From JAJPXI01 sp051867655 (GTDB lineage Bacteria > Bacillota > Clostridia > Oscillospirales > Oscillospiraceae), in NCBI GenBank assembly GCA_051867655.1, contig JBJDYV010000104.1, forward strand, positions 160,386 to 224,385: 64,000 nt of DNA, read 5' to 3'. Under the pieces are notes generated by a model, which did not search any database, had not been told where the DNA came from, and saw only the letters and a list, made by a program, of their open reading frames with translations. Position numbers and translations under genes: made by a program. Positions 40,594 through 49,276 of the stretch are shown here, piece after piece (the stretch's first letter is position 1; each line of letters starts with the position of its first letter).

Positions 40594-42369
40594 CTATCGT
40601 ACTTTTCCGGCGTACCGTACCCGGATGTCCGCCGCCAGCACGGTGGCCGTGGCGGAGGCGGAGCAGCTGCTGAGGATCAGCTTGTAGAAGGTGAACTTGC
40701 GCACCTTCAGCCGCACCCGCTGCACCTGGGGCTTGCGGTTGGTGCGGAAGGACCAGTGGGCGAAGTCGGCGTTGGTGAAGGTGGACAGGCCCGCCGCCAC
40801 CTCTTTTTTCACGTACTCCGACCTGCGGTTGGACTGGGCCGTCACCGTGACCCGCCCCTGGCTCTCCGGCTTGATGGACACCCAGATGTCGGTGCTGTAC
40901 TTGCGCCGCCAGTCCCGTTCAAAGTCCAGGGAGCCGGATTCCCACCAGGCGTCGATGGGCTCCAAATCGTCATTGCGGTACTGCCGGGAAACATGCATCA
41001 GCGTGCCGTTTTCCGTGCCGAAGTACAGCTCTCCGTCCGCGCACACCATGCGCCGGGCGGGAAAGTGGTCGTAACAGTACCAGGTGTCGTTGCCGTAGTT
41101 GTGGATGACCGCCCGGTCGCCGCAGACGACGTAATACTCCTGCCGCCGCTCGTCGTCGAAGGTGGTGCACGCCGCCAGGTCAAAGCCGCTGAGGGTGTTC
41201 TCCACCCGGTCGCTGATGCGCTTGGCGTTGCGCTCGTCCCGGGCCGCGCCGGAGGCCAGCGCCCAGGTGTACACCGCCCGGCCGAACAGGGTCCGGGGGT
41301 TGTTCTGCACCAACCGGGCCTGGCCCGGCGCGGCGCAGCCGATCTCCCGGTTCAACGGCACGGTGTAAAAGGCCGCCGTCACCGTGCCGGTCTCCAGGGC
41401 CAGGGCGTCGTACTGGGCGGACCAGGCCCCGTCGGTCTTGAACACCAGCAGCCGGTCGTAGTGGCGGATCATGGCGGTGATGGGCGTGTTGGCGCTGTCC
41501 ACCGCCATGACGTTCAGGTCGGGGAAATACTCCGCGCTGGGCTGGCCGTTCTGGTCCAGGTCGGAGTACACCGTTTCGTTGGTGCCGTCCCCGTACAGGA
41601 ACACCCGGGCGTCGGTGGAGCCGTTGTAAAACTCCGCCCAGCGCATGGCGGTCACCTTCTCCCGGAAGCCGTCTCCCTTGCGCCAGGTGATGGTAATGGT
41701 GTTCACGCCCTTGGGCGGGGCGGAGGCAAAGGTCACGGTGCCGTTTTCCGGGTCCGCCGTCCAGGAGAGGTCGGTGCCCTCCACGCCCAGCACCTCGTCG
41801 ATCCCGGTCTCGGCCAGATGGAATTCGGCGCTCTCCCCGTCGGGGGAGTACACCGCCCGGCGCTTTCCGGTCAGGTTGTTCACCCGCTCCAGCAGGGTGC
41901 CGCCCCCGGCGGGGGGCGTGGCCGTGGTGACGATGGGCACGTAGCCCTCCACGACCTCCACATCGCCCGCGCCGTCCCAGCGGTAATACTCCTGCCCGGT
42001 CAGCAGGTAGACCTTCCGGGCGAAGCCGAAGAAGAAGGCCTCCCCGTCGTCGATCTCCCCCCGGTCAGCGGCCGCCCCGCTCTCCCGGTCGATGTCCCAG
42101 AGGTGTCCGCCGCAGGCGCACAGAAGATGGGGCTGCCCGTTCACATAGCCGCTCCACAGCCCCCGCACCGGGGAGCCCTCCGCGACCGTGCAGACCGGCG
42201 CGTAGCCGGGGCGGATCTGCAAATGGCCCTCCCGGGTGACGCGGAAATTGCGCATCACCGCGGCCTCGCCCAGCTTCAGTCCGGTGTCCCCGTCGGGGGA
42301 CTCGTTCAGCCCCAGCCACTGCTGAAGCTGATAAATTTTTGTACTGTCAGTGGTCACGACCTGAGCCAT
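40594..42369 (-). CDS. Beta-propeller-like phage tail/stabilisation protein
   Basis: 591 residues. Repeated WD-like or hub-like blades: LWSGYVNGQPHLLCACGGHLWDI, RVFLYGDGTNETVYSDLDQNGQPSAEYFPDLNVMAV, RLLVFKTDGAWSAQYDALA, REIGCAAPGQARLVQNNPRTLFGRAVYTW. This resembles tail-tube B or packaged-DNA stabilisation proteins of podoviruses, which form a nozzle below the portal. Placement right after the connector supports this. Confidence 0.65.
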   Translation of the reverse strand: MAQVVTTDSTKIYQLQQWLGLNESPDGDTGLKLGEAAVMRNFRVTREGHLQIRPGYAPVCTVAEGSPVRGLWSGYVNGQPHLLCACGGHLWDIDRESGAAADRGEIDDGEAFFFGFARKVYLLTGQEYYRWDGAGDVEVVEGYVPIVTTATPPAGGGTLLERVNNLTGKRRAVYSPDGESAEFHLAETGIDEVLGVEGTDLSWTADPENGTVTFASAPPKGVNTITITWRKGDGFREKVTAMRWAEFYNGSTDARVFLYGDGTNETVYSDLDQNGQPSAEYFPDLNVMAVDSANTPITAMIRHYDRLLVFKTDGAWSAQYDALALETGTVTAAFYTVPLNREIGCAAPGQARLVQNNPRTLFGRAVYTWALASGAARDERNAKRISDRVENTLSGFDLAACTTFDDERRQEYYVVCGDRAVIHNYGNDTWYCYDHFPARRMVCADGELYFGTENGTLMHVSRQYRNDDLEPIDAWWESGSLDFERDWRRKYSTDIWVSIKPESQGRVTVTAQSNRRSEYVKKEVAAGLSTFTNADFAHWSFRTNRKPQVQRVRLKVRKFTFYKLILSSCSASATATVLAADIRVRYAGKVR

Positions 42370-42372
42370 ATG

Positions 42373-42807
42373 TCACCACCTCGCAAACCGGCCATACTCG
42401 ATCCCCCCGTACAGGTTCACAATGTCCTCGCTCTGGGCGGGGGCGCCCCGTTTGGCGGCGCTGAGCAGCTCCTCGTACCGCTGCTGGAAGTAGGACGCCA
42501 AAGCCGGGTTCTCGTCCAGCAGCAGGTGGGCGGCCAAACCGTAGGGCAGCACGCCCTGGCAGAGCCCGTCGTCCAGGGCGATTGGGCTTTCAAAGTCCGG
42601 GATCTCCGGACAGACGGGCCGCTTTCCCGGCTCGGACACCAGATAGGTGTCGGAGTAGGGAAAGCACTCGATGCGCAGGACGTTGAGAATGGGCAGCGTC
42701 CGGTTTTTATATTCCCGGGTCTCGGCGTGATCGGCCAGCCCGGTGGACTCGTTGGCCTCGTCCATCAGGTGCATGGTCTTCTCGAAGACCCACTGTGCTG
42801 TCGTCAT
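42373..42807 (-). CDS. Phage head-tail connector/adaptor candidate
   Basis: 144 residues from ATG 42807 (TTGGGAGGTGATTGCG upstream). Helical, with NVLRIECFPYSDTYLVSE and IALDDGLCQGVLPYGLAAHLLLDENPALASYFQQRYEELL. This size and position between capsid and nozzle fit a connector such as gp4 of P22-type phages; not certain. Confidence 0.6.
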   Translation of the reverse strand: MTTAQWVFEKTMHLMDEANESTGLADHAETREYKNRTLPILNVLRIECFPYSDTYLVSEPGKRPVCPEIPDFESPIALDDGLCQGVLPYGLAAHLLLDENPALASYFQQRYEELLSAAKRGAPAQSEDIVNLYGGIEYGRFARW

Positions 42808-42857
42808 CGCAATCACCTCCCAAAAAATCAGGGGGGCGGGCGGCGCGCCCGCCCCCC

Positions 42858-42910
42858 AAGCCTTCCCCCTGGGGGGAAGGTGGCCCGCCGCAGGCGGGTC
42901 GGATGAGGGG
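42858..42910. repeat. REP-2 unit
   Basis: CCTTCCCCCTGGGGGGAAGG, second hairpin CCCGCCGCAGGCGGG, then TCGGATGAGGGG; between connector and capsid genes. Confidence 0.8.
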
Positions 42911-42958
42911 GGCCATCCTCCCTCGTCCTTCGGGCTCATCGCCCGCCCCCTGTCCGCG

Positions 42959-43783
42959 TTACGCCGTCTTGGATGCGTAAATGCCCTTGGCGCGGGTGTC
43001 CAGCACGAAGGAGTCGTAGATGATGCGGCCCTCGACCACGTCGCCGTCGATGCCGCGCTGCTCGGTCAGCACGCGGTAGGTCTTCAGCTGGACGGGATCC
43101 ACGGTGGCGCCCTTGTACTTGATCAGGAAGTTGACGCCCTCGGGGAAGTAGCTGTCGGGCACGGGGACGACCTTCATGCCGTCCAGAACGCCCACGCTGC
43201 CGTCCTTGACGGCCTTTTCGCCCAGGCTCTCCACGCCGACGACCTGGTCGGCCAGCTTGCAGTGGAGGTACAGGCTCTCCTTGATGAACAGGGTGCGCTT
43301 TTTGCGGGGCACCAGGGCGTTGGACATCTCCATGCCGCCGGTCATGATGGCCTCCAGAATGTTGGTCTTGGTCAGGCTGGCGTGCACGCCTTTCAGGCCC
43401 GCGCCGCTGGCCCAGGCGTTCAGGCGGTACTGATCCAGCTCGGGGGTGACCACCTCGTCGATCTGGCGCTTCAGGGAGTGAGTAGCCGCCTTGACGTTGA
43501 ACTGCTGGGCGTTGTTGCCCTTGTCGATGGAGTAGGTGAAGGAGCGGTCGCGGGACATGGTCATCTCCTGCACGGTGTCGCCCAGCTCCTCCAGGGTGCC
43601 GAAGCGCTCGGTGCCGGAGCGGGAGTAGTCGCCCATCTCCACGGTGTTGATGGAGTAGACCTTGATGCTCTTCACGCCGGAGAAGTCGTAATCCTTTCCG
43701 GCAAACGCGTCGGTGATGGAAGCCAGGGAAAACCGCTCCGCCACCTTCTTGGAATATTTCTCAGCGAGATTGATAATTGCCAT
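42959..43783 (-). CDS. Phage major capsid protein
   Basis: 274 residues, HK97-fold type in length and layout: an N-terminal helix (NLAEKYSKKVAERFSLASI), central EVVTPELDQYRLNAWASGA and TNILEAIMTGGMEMSNALVPRKKRTLFI, then a beta-rich end with PVPDSYFPEGVNFLIKYKGATVDPVQLKTYRVL typical of capsids of this group. It sits just after the scaffold gene. Preceded by AAAGGATGATACACA. Confidence 0.85.
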   Translation of the reverse strand: MAIINLAEKYSKKVAERFSLASITDAFAGKDYDFSGVKSIKVYSINTVEMGDYSRSGTERFGTLEELGDTVQEMTMSRDRSFTYSIDKGNNAQQFNVKAATHSLKRQIDEVVTPELDQYRLNAWASGAGLKGVHASLTKTNILEAIMTGGMEMSNALVPRKKRTLFIKESLYLHCKLADQVVGVESLGEKAVKDGSVGVLDGMKVVPVPDSYFPEGVNFLIKYKGATVDPVQLKTYRVLTEQRGIDGDVVEGRIIYDSFVLDTRAKGIYASKTA

Positions 43784-43832
43784 TGTGTATCATCCTTTCC
43801 TGTTGGTTTTCGGTTGGAGGTGCCGATCCGGA

Positions 43833-43953
43833 CTGTAGGGGCGGCTATCAGCCGCCCGTCTCCTCGGGGCCCGTAGGGGCGGATTCCATATCCGCCCGCA
43901 CCCGGCATCCCGCAGCGTCCTCGCGTGTAGGGGCGGATTCCATATCCGCCCGC
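43833..43953. repeat. Three REP-1 units between capsid and scaffold genes
   Basis: Units at 43833-43859 (core CTATCAG), 43872-43899 and 43925-43953 (core ATTCCATAT), all in the same direction. Nothing else is seen in 43784-43998. Confidence 0.85.
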
Positions 43954-43998
43954 CGTTCTTGTCACGCTGCGCCTGCTCGCGACGGCTCCGCGCTTCTT

Positions 43999-44664
43999 CT
44001 AATCGTCCTCATTCCACATCCGGTCCAGCTCATCCAGCTCCACCCCGGAGTTGGCGCCCAGGCCGCCGGGGGTACGCAGGCGGTTGGCCCTGTTCTGCCG
44101 CTCGGCGGCGAGCTCCACCTTCAGCTGCCGGTTTTCGTGCATGGCGTAGGCGCTGACCAGGGGCACGCCCCGGGCCACCTGGCCCCACACTTCTCTGGGA
44201 ATGGTCTCGGCCTTGACGGTGGGATAGGTGCTCACGAAGCGCTCCATATCCTGCCGCCGGGCGTTCTGCTTGATGCGCTGGATCAGGGCGTTGGACTGCG
44301 GAGCCGGGTTGCCCGGCCCGCTGCGGGCCAGATCCTGCTGGCGGCAGTGGTCCAGATACGCGGGCACGGTCATGCCTTGCCTCTGGGCCTCCGCGCGGAT
44401 CAGCTCCATGGTGGGGCCGGTCTCCTGCCGGTACTGCCGCAGCTGGTCTCGCTCGGCGCGCACCGTGTCGTAGTCCCACCCCTTCTGGGCCATGGCGACC
44501 AGCTCGTCGCGGGTCACCTGGCGCTTTTCGTCCCGGTTTTTCAGGGTAAACAGCTCGGGAGACGGGTCGGTCTCCTCCTGCGCTTGTTCTTCCTCCGCGG
44601 CGGGAGCACTGTCGTCCTCCCACGCGCTTTCCAGGACCGCGTCCATGGTCTCGTTCATTTCCAT
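43999..44664 (-). CDS. Phage scaffold protein
   Basis: 221 residues from ATG 44664 (AAGGAGGAGCAAAAAC upstream). Acidic N-terminus, helical middle (RDQLRQYRQETGPTMELIRAEAQRQGMTVPAYLDHCRQQ), and a C-terminal segment rich in charged residues, as in scaffolding proteins. Position directly before the capsid gene fits. Confidence 0.75.
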   Translation of the reverse strand: MEMNETMDAVLESAWEDDSAPAAEEEQAQEETDPSPELFTLKNRDEKRQVTRDELVAMAQKGWDYDTVRAERDQLRQYRQETGPTMELIRAEAQRQGMTVPAYLDHCRQQDLARSGPGNPAPQSNALIQRIKQNARRQDMERFVSTYPTVKAETIPREVWGQVARGVPLVSAYAMHENRQLKVELAAERQNRANRLRTPGGLGANSGVELDELDRMWNEDD

Positions 44665-44837
44665 GTTTTTGCTCCTCCTTGTTGTACCGCATCCGCTCAC
44701 GTCACCCGGCCGGCACAGCCGTCCGGGCCTACGCTACAAACGTGCCACCGGCACGTTTGCTTCACGCTGCGGCTCCTTTCCGGCTATGGTCTGCCGGTTT
44801 TTATACCTCAGGGTTGGTCTTCCCGTTGGCTTCCGTG
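44665..44837. other. Intergenic palindromes between portal and scaffold genes
   Basis: Contains CCCGGCCGGCACAGCCGTCCGGG and AAACGTGCCACCGGCACGTTT hairpins. Their role is unknown; no reading frame is convincing. Confidence 0.5.
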
Positions 44838-44864
44838 AATGTAGGGGCGGCTATCAGCCGCCCG
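44838..44864. repeat. REP-1 unit
   Basis: TAGGGGCGGCTATCAGCCGC plus CC, just after the portal stop. Confidence 0.8.
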
Positions 44865-46557
44865 CCAACCCGGCAGTCACCGCCGCGCTTTTCTCCCTCT
44901 CCTTCAGCGTCTCAATTAACTCCTGCTGATTGGAGATATACCCGCTGGGCACCCGCTCCAGGTAGTCGATGACCGAGATGCACCCCTTGGTCAGCAGGTT
45001 GTCCAGGGTGTTCATCTGGGAAATCTCGCTCCAGTAGGCGCTGCCGCCCACGTCCAGCTTCAGGGACAGGGCCGCCTGGTCCAGCGCGGCGAAATCGAAG
45101 AGCTGCACGGCGCTGTCCTGTTCCGGCAGCCCCAGCTCAGCGAACGCATATTTCTCCCGCTCGGTCAGGGGCAGCTCCATGTACCGCTGTCCGTAATAGA
45201 CCTGCATCAGGTCCAGCCAGATGGCGCCCAGGTCCTCGATGCACTGGTACAGGTCCTGTTTCGTCAGCTCCATGGGCACCTGGGAGGCCTTCTGCAGGGC
45301 CAGAATGGCGGAGGTGTTGTCGGGCCGGACGTTGCCCAGGGCGGCGTCGGTGGCCCCCATGAACTCCTTGGTCAGGGAGATGGCCAGCTCGATAAACTGG
45401 CTGACCTGGGGGGAGATCACCGCCGGGTCGATGGCCCGGGCCACGCCGGACACATCGCCGCCGTTGACGGGGATGGCCTTGCCCACGCCGGAGTCCCACT
45501 TGGCGATGCGGGTCTTGTCGTACACGATCTTCGGGTAGGCCGTGGTCATCAGGGAGATCATGGTCATGGCGAACATCTTGTTGACAAAGATCTGGTTGGG
45601 GATCAGCCCGGTGACGGCGGCCTGGCCGTGGTAGCAGTTGGGCACCCGGTCCCAGCTCATCCACACGATGGGATAGAGGCTCTGGCCGGTGTCCCAGGCC
45701 GGGCGCACCACCGCGCCCTGGACGGACTTGACGCACCACACGGTGCCGGTCTTGCCGTCCTTCCAGAACTTCAGCAGGGTGGTGGTCTTGCCGTCGGTCA
45801 GGGCATCGAAGCGGTCGCCGGTCTCGTCGGTGTCGGCGCGGACCTGCTCGGGGTCGCCGCTGAACTCACCCATCTCCCGGCGGACGTCCTCCAGGCGTTC
45901 CCGGCGGGAGATGATCAGATAAGGCTGCTCCTGCACGTCCCGGCTGTTGGGGTTGCCGAAGATGACCCGGGTGTTCTCCAGCAGTTCGGTGCGGATGGCG
46001 CCCCGGGCGGCCTGGCCGGTCTCGGCGTCGGGGTCGAACCAGGCGTACAGGCAGGCGTCGCCGTCCACGGCGGCGCCGCGCATGAACCGGCGGATCAGGG
46101 TGCCCATCTTGTTGCGCTCGAACAGCTCCTCAAACTGGGCGTTGACCACCCGGCAGAGCCGCTCGGTGTCGCCCTGCCCCTGCTCCTGGGCAGCCAGGGG
46201 CGAGGCGTTCATTTTCAGGTTGTCGGTGGCGCTGGAGGCCACCAGGTAGAGAATGATGCGCTTGATGAAGTTGAACACGGGGGTGGGCAGGCCGTTGGAC
46301 TGCACGCCCTCCCACTGCTTGCCCACGTAGAAGTCCTCGTTGACCCGGACCGTTTCAAACAGATCCAGCTGCTGCTTGAAGGCGATGCCCTTCTCGTACT
46401 CGCCCCAAATCTCGTCCGCACCAAAGCCTTCCCCCCGGGGGGAAGGTGGCCCGCAGCGCCGGATGACGTGCGCCGCAGCGCCGTGCAAGCGAGCAACCGC
46501 CGAAGGCGGCTCTTGAGCGAGTCGCAGGGGGCGATCCTGCTCAAACATACCGTTCAT
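44854..46557 (-). CDS. Phage portal protein with a repeat-encoded N-terminal insert
   Basis: 567 residues from ATG 46557 (GGAGGAGTGAGG upstream); GTG 46563 is the alternative. The portal core is clear: RVNEDFYVGKQWEGVQ, NFIKRIILYLVASSA, PIVWMSWDRVPNCYHGQAAVTGLIPNQIFVNKMFAM, AISLTKEFMGATDAALGNVRPDNTSAI. Residues about 30-45 (HVIRRCGPPSPRGEGF) come from a REP-2 palindrome inserted into the gene start, which stays in frame. Forms the dodecameric DNA entry ring. Confidence 0.85.
   Translation of the reverse strand: MNGMFEQDRPLRLAQEPPSAVARLHGAAAHVIRRCGPPSPRGEGFGADEIWGEYEKGIAFKQQLDLFETVRVNEDFYVGKQWEGVQSNGLPTPVFNFIKRIILYLVASSATDNLKMNASPLAAQEQGQGDTERLCRVVNAQFEELFERNKMGTLIRRFMRGAAVDGDACLYAWFDPDAETGQAARGAIRTELLENTRVIFGNPNSRDVQEQPYLIISRRERLEDVRREMGEFSGDPEQVRADTDETGDRFDALTDGKTTTLLKFWKDGKTGTVWCVKSVQGAVVRPAWDTGQSLYPIVWMSWDRVPNCYHGQAAVTGLIPNQIFVNKMFAMTMISLMTTAYPKIVYDKTRIAKWDSGVGKAIPVNGGDVSGVARAIDPAVISPQVSQFIELAISLTKEFMGATDAALGNVRPDNTSAILALQKASQVPMELTKQDLYQCIEDLGAIWLDLMQVYYGQRYMELPLTEREKYAFAELGLPEQDSAVQLFDFAALDQAALSLKLDVGGSAYWSEISQMNTLDNLLTKGCISVIDYLERVPSGYISNQQELIETLKEREKSAAVTAGLAGG
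46423..46468. repeat. REP-2 unit inside the portal gene
   Basis: AAGCCTTCCCCCCGGGGGGAAGG, second hairpin and GGATGACG tail; translated as residues 30-45 of the portal. Confidence 0.8.
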
Positions 46558-46559
46558 CC

Positions 46560-46733
46560 TCACTCCTCCTTCCGCTTTCCGGCCTGAAAGGCCATAATGT
46601 TGTCAATTCCGCTTTGCAGCCACTCGTCCTCGCGGGCTTTCCCTTCCCTGCTCTGATCCAGCCGCTCCAGGATCTCCCGCTGCCGCTCCTCCACGCGCTC
46701 CAGCGCGCGCACGATCTCATGCAAAATCATCAT
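46560..46733 (-). CDS. 57-residue helical phage protein
   Basis: MMILHEIVRALERVEERQREILERLDQSREGK is a coiled-coil-like helix, followed by a short acidic/basic end. ATG 46733 is preceded by AAAAAGGAGGATGG. Its stop overlaps the portal start region. Small protein between terminase and portal; function unknown. Confidence 0.65.
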   Translation of the reverse strand: MMILHEIVRALERVEERQREILERLDQSREGKAREDEWLQSGIDNIMAFQAGKRKEE

Positions 46734-46769
46734 CCATCCTCCTTTTTGTCGGTACGACCCTTTTGTCAA

Positions 46770-46798
46770 ATGTAGGGGCGGATTCCATATCCGCCCGT
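46770..46798. repeat. REP-1 unit
   Basis: TGTAGGGGCGGATTCCATATCC plus GCCCG; directly after the terminase gene, touching its stop. Confidence 0.8.
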
Positions 46799-48139
46799 TC
46801 AATTCCCGTATCTCAAATACCCATCTTGCACATCCCCGCCGACCATAAATCGGTCATACCCCGCCGTCCCGTCCTCCTCGTCCTCCTCCGCCCGGGGCGG
46901 GTCGGCCCCCAAGGCCCGGAAGGCGCACAGGTACCGGATGGCGTCGGTGGTGTGGGTGTACTCATGGGGCTCTTTGGCCACATCCGCCGGCTCCTTCTCG
47001 TCGTGCTGCACGGCGGACACGTCCCGGATGAACTGCTTGCAGTCGGACGTGACCACCAGCCCCGGCAGCTCGCCGTCCGTGGGCTTTAAAAATTCTTTCA
47101 TGGCCATCCACCCCTGAATGCGCTGATTGGATGCCTTCACCAACGGCACGCCGCTCTGGGCAAAGAGTTCCGCCATGGTGCGCCCGGAATCCTTCTGGGT
47201 GGACCACATGTCGGGCGGCGCGATGGTACAGCGGATGCGCTCCCCTTCCGGAGTCATGGCCCGGATGGCCGCCGCCGCGTCGGAGACGATCAGCCCCGAC
47301 CGGCAAAGCTCCCGGTAGACCCAGATGCGCCCGGTGTGGTCGATAGCGGCCCAGAAGCAGGCCAGCATGTCCAACCCGTAGTCGAACACCCGGTACCGGG
47401 GCCACCGCGCGGGCAGCGCCCGGGGCGGCACCACATGGGTCTCCATGCGGAACTCCGGGAAATACTGCCCGGCGAACACGTCCCACCGGCCGTCCCGCCA
47501 GGCCTCCCGCAGTCCCTCGGGCAGATTGTTCAGCATTTTTAAGTAGCCCGGGTCGTTCTCCACCAGGGCGGGGTTGTCGCTGGCCCTGGCCTGGATGAAC
47601 AGGTAGTCCTCCGGGTCCTCTTCCGCCCGGAACGCCCGGTCAATGAACAGCCGTTTGACCCACATGTGCCCCACCCCGCCGGGGTTGCACGTCAGGTACA
47701 TCCGCTTGGGAAAGCGGTTGGCCCCGCGCAGGCAGGCGGTCAGCACGGAAAACTGGTACTCGGTGAAGTGGGTGGCCTCGTCAATGAAGATGATGTCGTA
47801 CTCCTGGCCCTGGTACTGGTCCACGTCGTGCTCCCCGGCGCAGTGGCCGAACACCACCCGGGAACCGTTGGCAAAGGAGAAGGCCTTCTCCCCCTCCCGC
47901 CATGTGGCCAGCTTCCCCAGCTCTTTTTTTAAAGGGAGAATGTGGTTCTCCCGCAGCTCGGGGAAGGTGCGGCGCAGGATCAGGATGCGGATGCCGCCGT
48001 AGTACAGGGCCAGTAATTTGGCTTTCTGGCGGATGGACCAGCTTTTACCGCCGCCCCGTGCGCCGCCGTAGGCCACGAACCGCGCCCGGGCCTTTAAAAA
48101 TTCCACCTGCTTGGGGTTGGGCCGGAGGGTTGCAATCAT
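46799..48139 (-). CDS. Phage terminase large subunit
   Basis: 446 residues from ATG 48139. Walker A-like AYGGARGGGKSW (residues 23-34), Walker B IIFIDEATHF, coupling motif TCNPGGVGHMWV, and nuclease-domain Asp in VFDYGLDML plus C-terminal HTTDAIRYL. This is the packaging motor of DNA phages. The upstream GGGGAAGG that could act as ribosome site is the end of a REP-2 element. Confidence 0.93.
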   Translation of the reverse strand: MIATLRPNPKQVEFLKARARFVAYGGARGGGKSWSIRQKAKLLALYYGGIRILILRRTFPELRENHILPLKKELGKLATWREGEKAFSFANGSRVVFGHCAGEHDVDQYQGQEYDIIFIDEATHFTEYQFSVLTACLRGANRFPKRMYLTCNPGGVGHMWVKRLFIDRAFRAEEDPEDYLFIQARASDNPALVENDPGYLKMLNNLPEGLREAWRDGRWDVFAGQYFPEFRMETHVVPPRALPARWPRYRVFDYGLDMLACFWAAIDHTGRIWVYRELCRSGLIVSDAAAAIRAMTPEGERIRCTIAPPDMWSTQKDSGRTMAELFAQSGVPLVKASNQRIQGWMAMKEFLKPTDGELPGLVVTSDCKQFIRDVSAVQHDEKEPADVAKEPHEYTHTTDAIRYLCAFRALGADPPRAEEDEEDGTAGYDRFMVGGDVQDGYLRYGN

Positions 48140-48140
48140 A

Positions 48141-48193
48141 AAGCCTTCCCCTTGGGGGGAAGGTGGCACGGCGAAGCCGTGACGGATGAGGGG
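48141..48193. repeat. REP-2 unit at the start of the terminase gene
   Basis: AAGCCTTCCCCTTGGGGGGAAGG, GGCACGGCGAAGCCGT, GACGGATGAGGGG; one base upstream of the terminase start on the minus strand. Confidence 0.8.
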
Positions 48194-48244
48194 TCGATCT
48201 CCCCGCAGATTTGCGTCAGAGCGCCGGCCCTCATAAAAACAGCT

Positions 48245-48472
48245 TCACTTTGCAAGTTCCTCCACCCCCGGCCCCAGCTTGATGGTCAGCCCCGGGTCCT
48301 CGGGGCTGTTTTTCTCCTCCAGGATCTCCCGGATCACCTCAAAGGCCTTCATGTCGCCGCCGATGGCTTTTTCCACCACCGCCAGCAGCACCTGCCGGCG
48401 GTTGCCGTCCTGATCCAGCAGGTCCAGCAGTTCCTCCCGCAGGGTCACGGGGCTTTTCTTCGATTTTTTCAC
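48245..48472 (-). CDS. Small terminase subunit-like protein
   Basis: 75 residues from GTG 48472 (GCGGGGTGGGCAA upstream): VTLREELLDLLDQDGNRRQVLLAVVEKAIGGDMKAFEVIREILEEK. It matches the C-terminal part of DUF5681/phBC6A51-type small terminases. The frame is open up to 48604, but that stretch is basic, repeat-poor and lacks a start with a good ribosome site, so the N-terminal HTH may be lost or frameshifted. Confidence 0.65.
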   Translation of the reverse strand: MKKSKKSPVTLREELLDLLDQDGNRRQVLLAVVEKAIGGDMKAFEVIREILEEKNSPEDPGLTIKLGPGVEELAK

Positions 48473-48488
48473 TTGCCCACCCCGCTTT

Positions 48489-48614
48489 TTAGTGGGCGGA
48501 CGCCGGGATCTCACTCCCGACGCCCGCTGTAAGGAGGAAAAGAGAGTTCGTTTCCCGCTCTCTATGTGAAACTTTACTCTCCCCGTTTGGCTTTTTAACG
48601 CCACTTTTCGTCAT
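48489..48614 (-). CDS. 41-residue ORF upstream of the small terminase
   Basis: Strong ribosome site ATGGAGGTTGCG before ATG 48614; product starts MTKSGVKKPNGESK and ends SEIPASAH. It overlaps the upstream open part of the terminase-small frame in another frame. Either a real mini-gene or the displaced N-terminus of the small terminase after a frameshift. Confidence 0.4.
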   Translation of the reverse strand: MTKSGVKKPNGESKVSHRERETNSLFLLTAGVGSEIPASAH

Positions 48615-48646
48615 CGCAACCTCCATATCCGCCCGTATCCCCCGCC

Positions 48647-48711
48647 GTAGGGGCGGATTCCATATCCGCCCGCATCCCCCGCCGTAGGGGCGGATTCCAT
48701 ATCCGCCCGCC
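48647..48711. repeat. Two REP-1 units
   Basis: Tandem same-direction copies with identical cores, separated by CATCCCCCGCC; they mark the right edge of the phage cassette. Confidence 0.85.
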
Positions 48712-48797
48712 CATTTCCCACGCCCACACAAAGAAAAGATGGAAAAAGCCTCCCCGTTGTGGTATCCTTAACCCACGAGATTAAAGGAGGCCACACT

Positions 48798-49265
48798 ATG
48801 GTAACCATGGCACAACGGATCGAAGAGCTGCGCACGGAGCGGGGCCTGAGCCGTCCGGCGCTGGCGGCGGCTTTGAGTTTTCCGAAGAACGCGGTGGAGA
48901 AATTTGAGACGGGCCGGGCCACCCCGACCAAGGAGCAGCAGGAGCGCATGGCGGACTACTTCGGGGTGTCCCAATTCTACCTGCGGGGGGAGAGCAATGA
49001 CCGCACCCGCCAGGACGCCTGGCTGGAGGGTGACTTTGCGGACGACGGCCCCGGCCACGTCCCCATGCCCGCCGCGCCGAAAAAGGCGGTGCAAAAAGCA
49101 AGCGCCCCGGCCGCCAACGGCCAGGGCACCCTGTTCGATTCCTTTTTGACCAGCAAGCAGTTTCAGGAGCTTCTCCACGCCACGGTCCTGGACGTGCTGC
49201 GCTCCCCCGAGGGGGAGGAGCTGCTGGCCCAGGTAGTCCGCAAGGAGATCTTGAAGCAGAAGTGA
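48798..49265 (+). CDS. XRE-family regulator at the phage cassette edge
   Basis: 155 residues: HTH RIEELRTERGLSRPALAAALSFPKNAVEKFETGRATPT, a short linker, then a helical C-terminus with DSFLTSKQFQELLHATVLDVLRSPEGEELLAQVVRKEI. ATG 48798 follows AAAGGAGGCCACACT. It reads against the cassette, like a phage repressor, but lacks the peptidase domain of CI/LexA-type repressors. It may instead be a host regulator. Confidence 0.75.
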   Translation: MVTMAQRIEELRTERGLSRPALAAALSFPKNAVEKFETGRATPTKEQQERMADYFGVSQFYLRGESNDRTRQDAWLEGDFADDGPGHVPMPAAPKKAVQKASAPAANGQGTLFDSFLTSKQFQELLHATVLDVLRSPEGEELLAQVVRKEILKQK

Positions 49266-49276
49266 CCGTCCCGCAA

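Noticed and set aside
40177..42906. 909-codon plus-strand ORF across the phage nozzle and fibre genes
   Set aside because: Antisense of tightly packed phage genes; no ribosome site and shadow composition.
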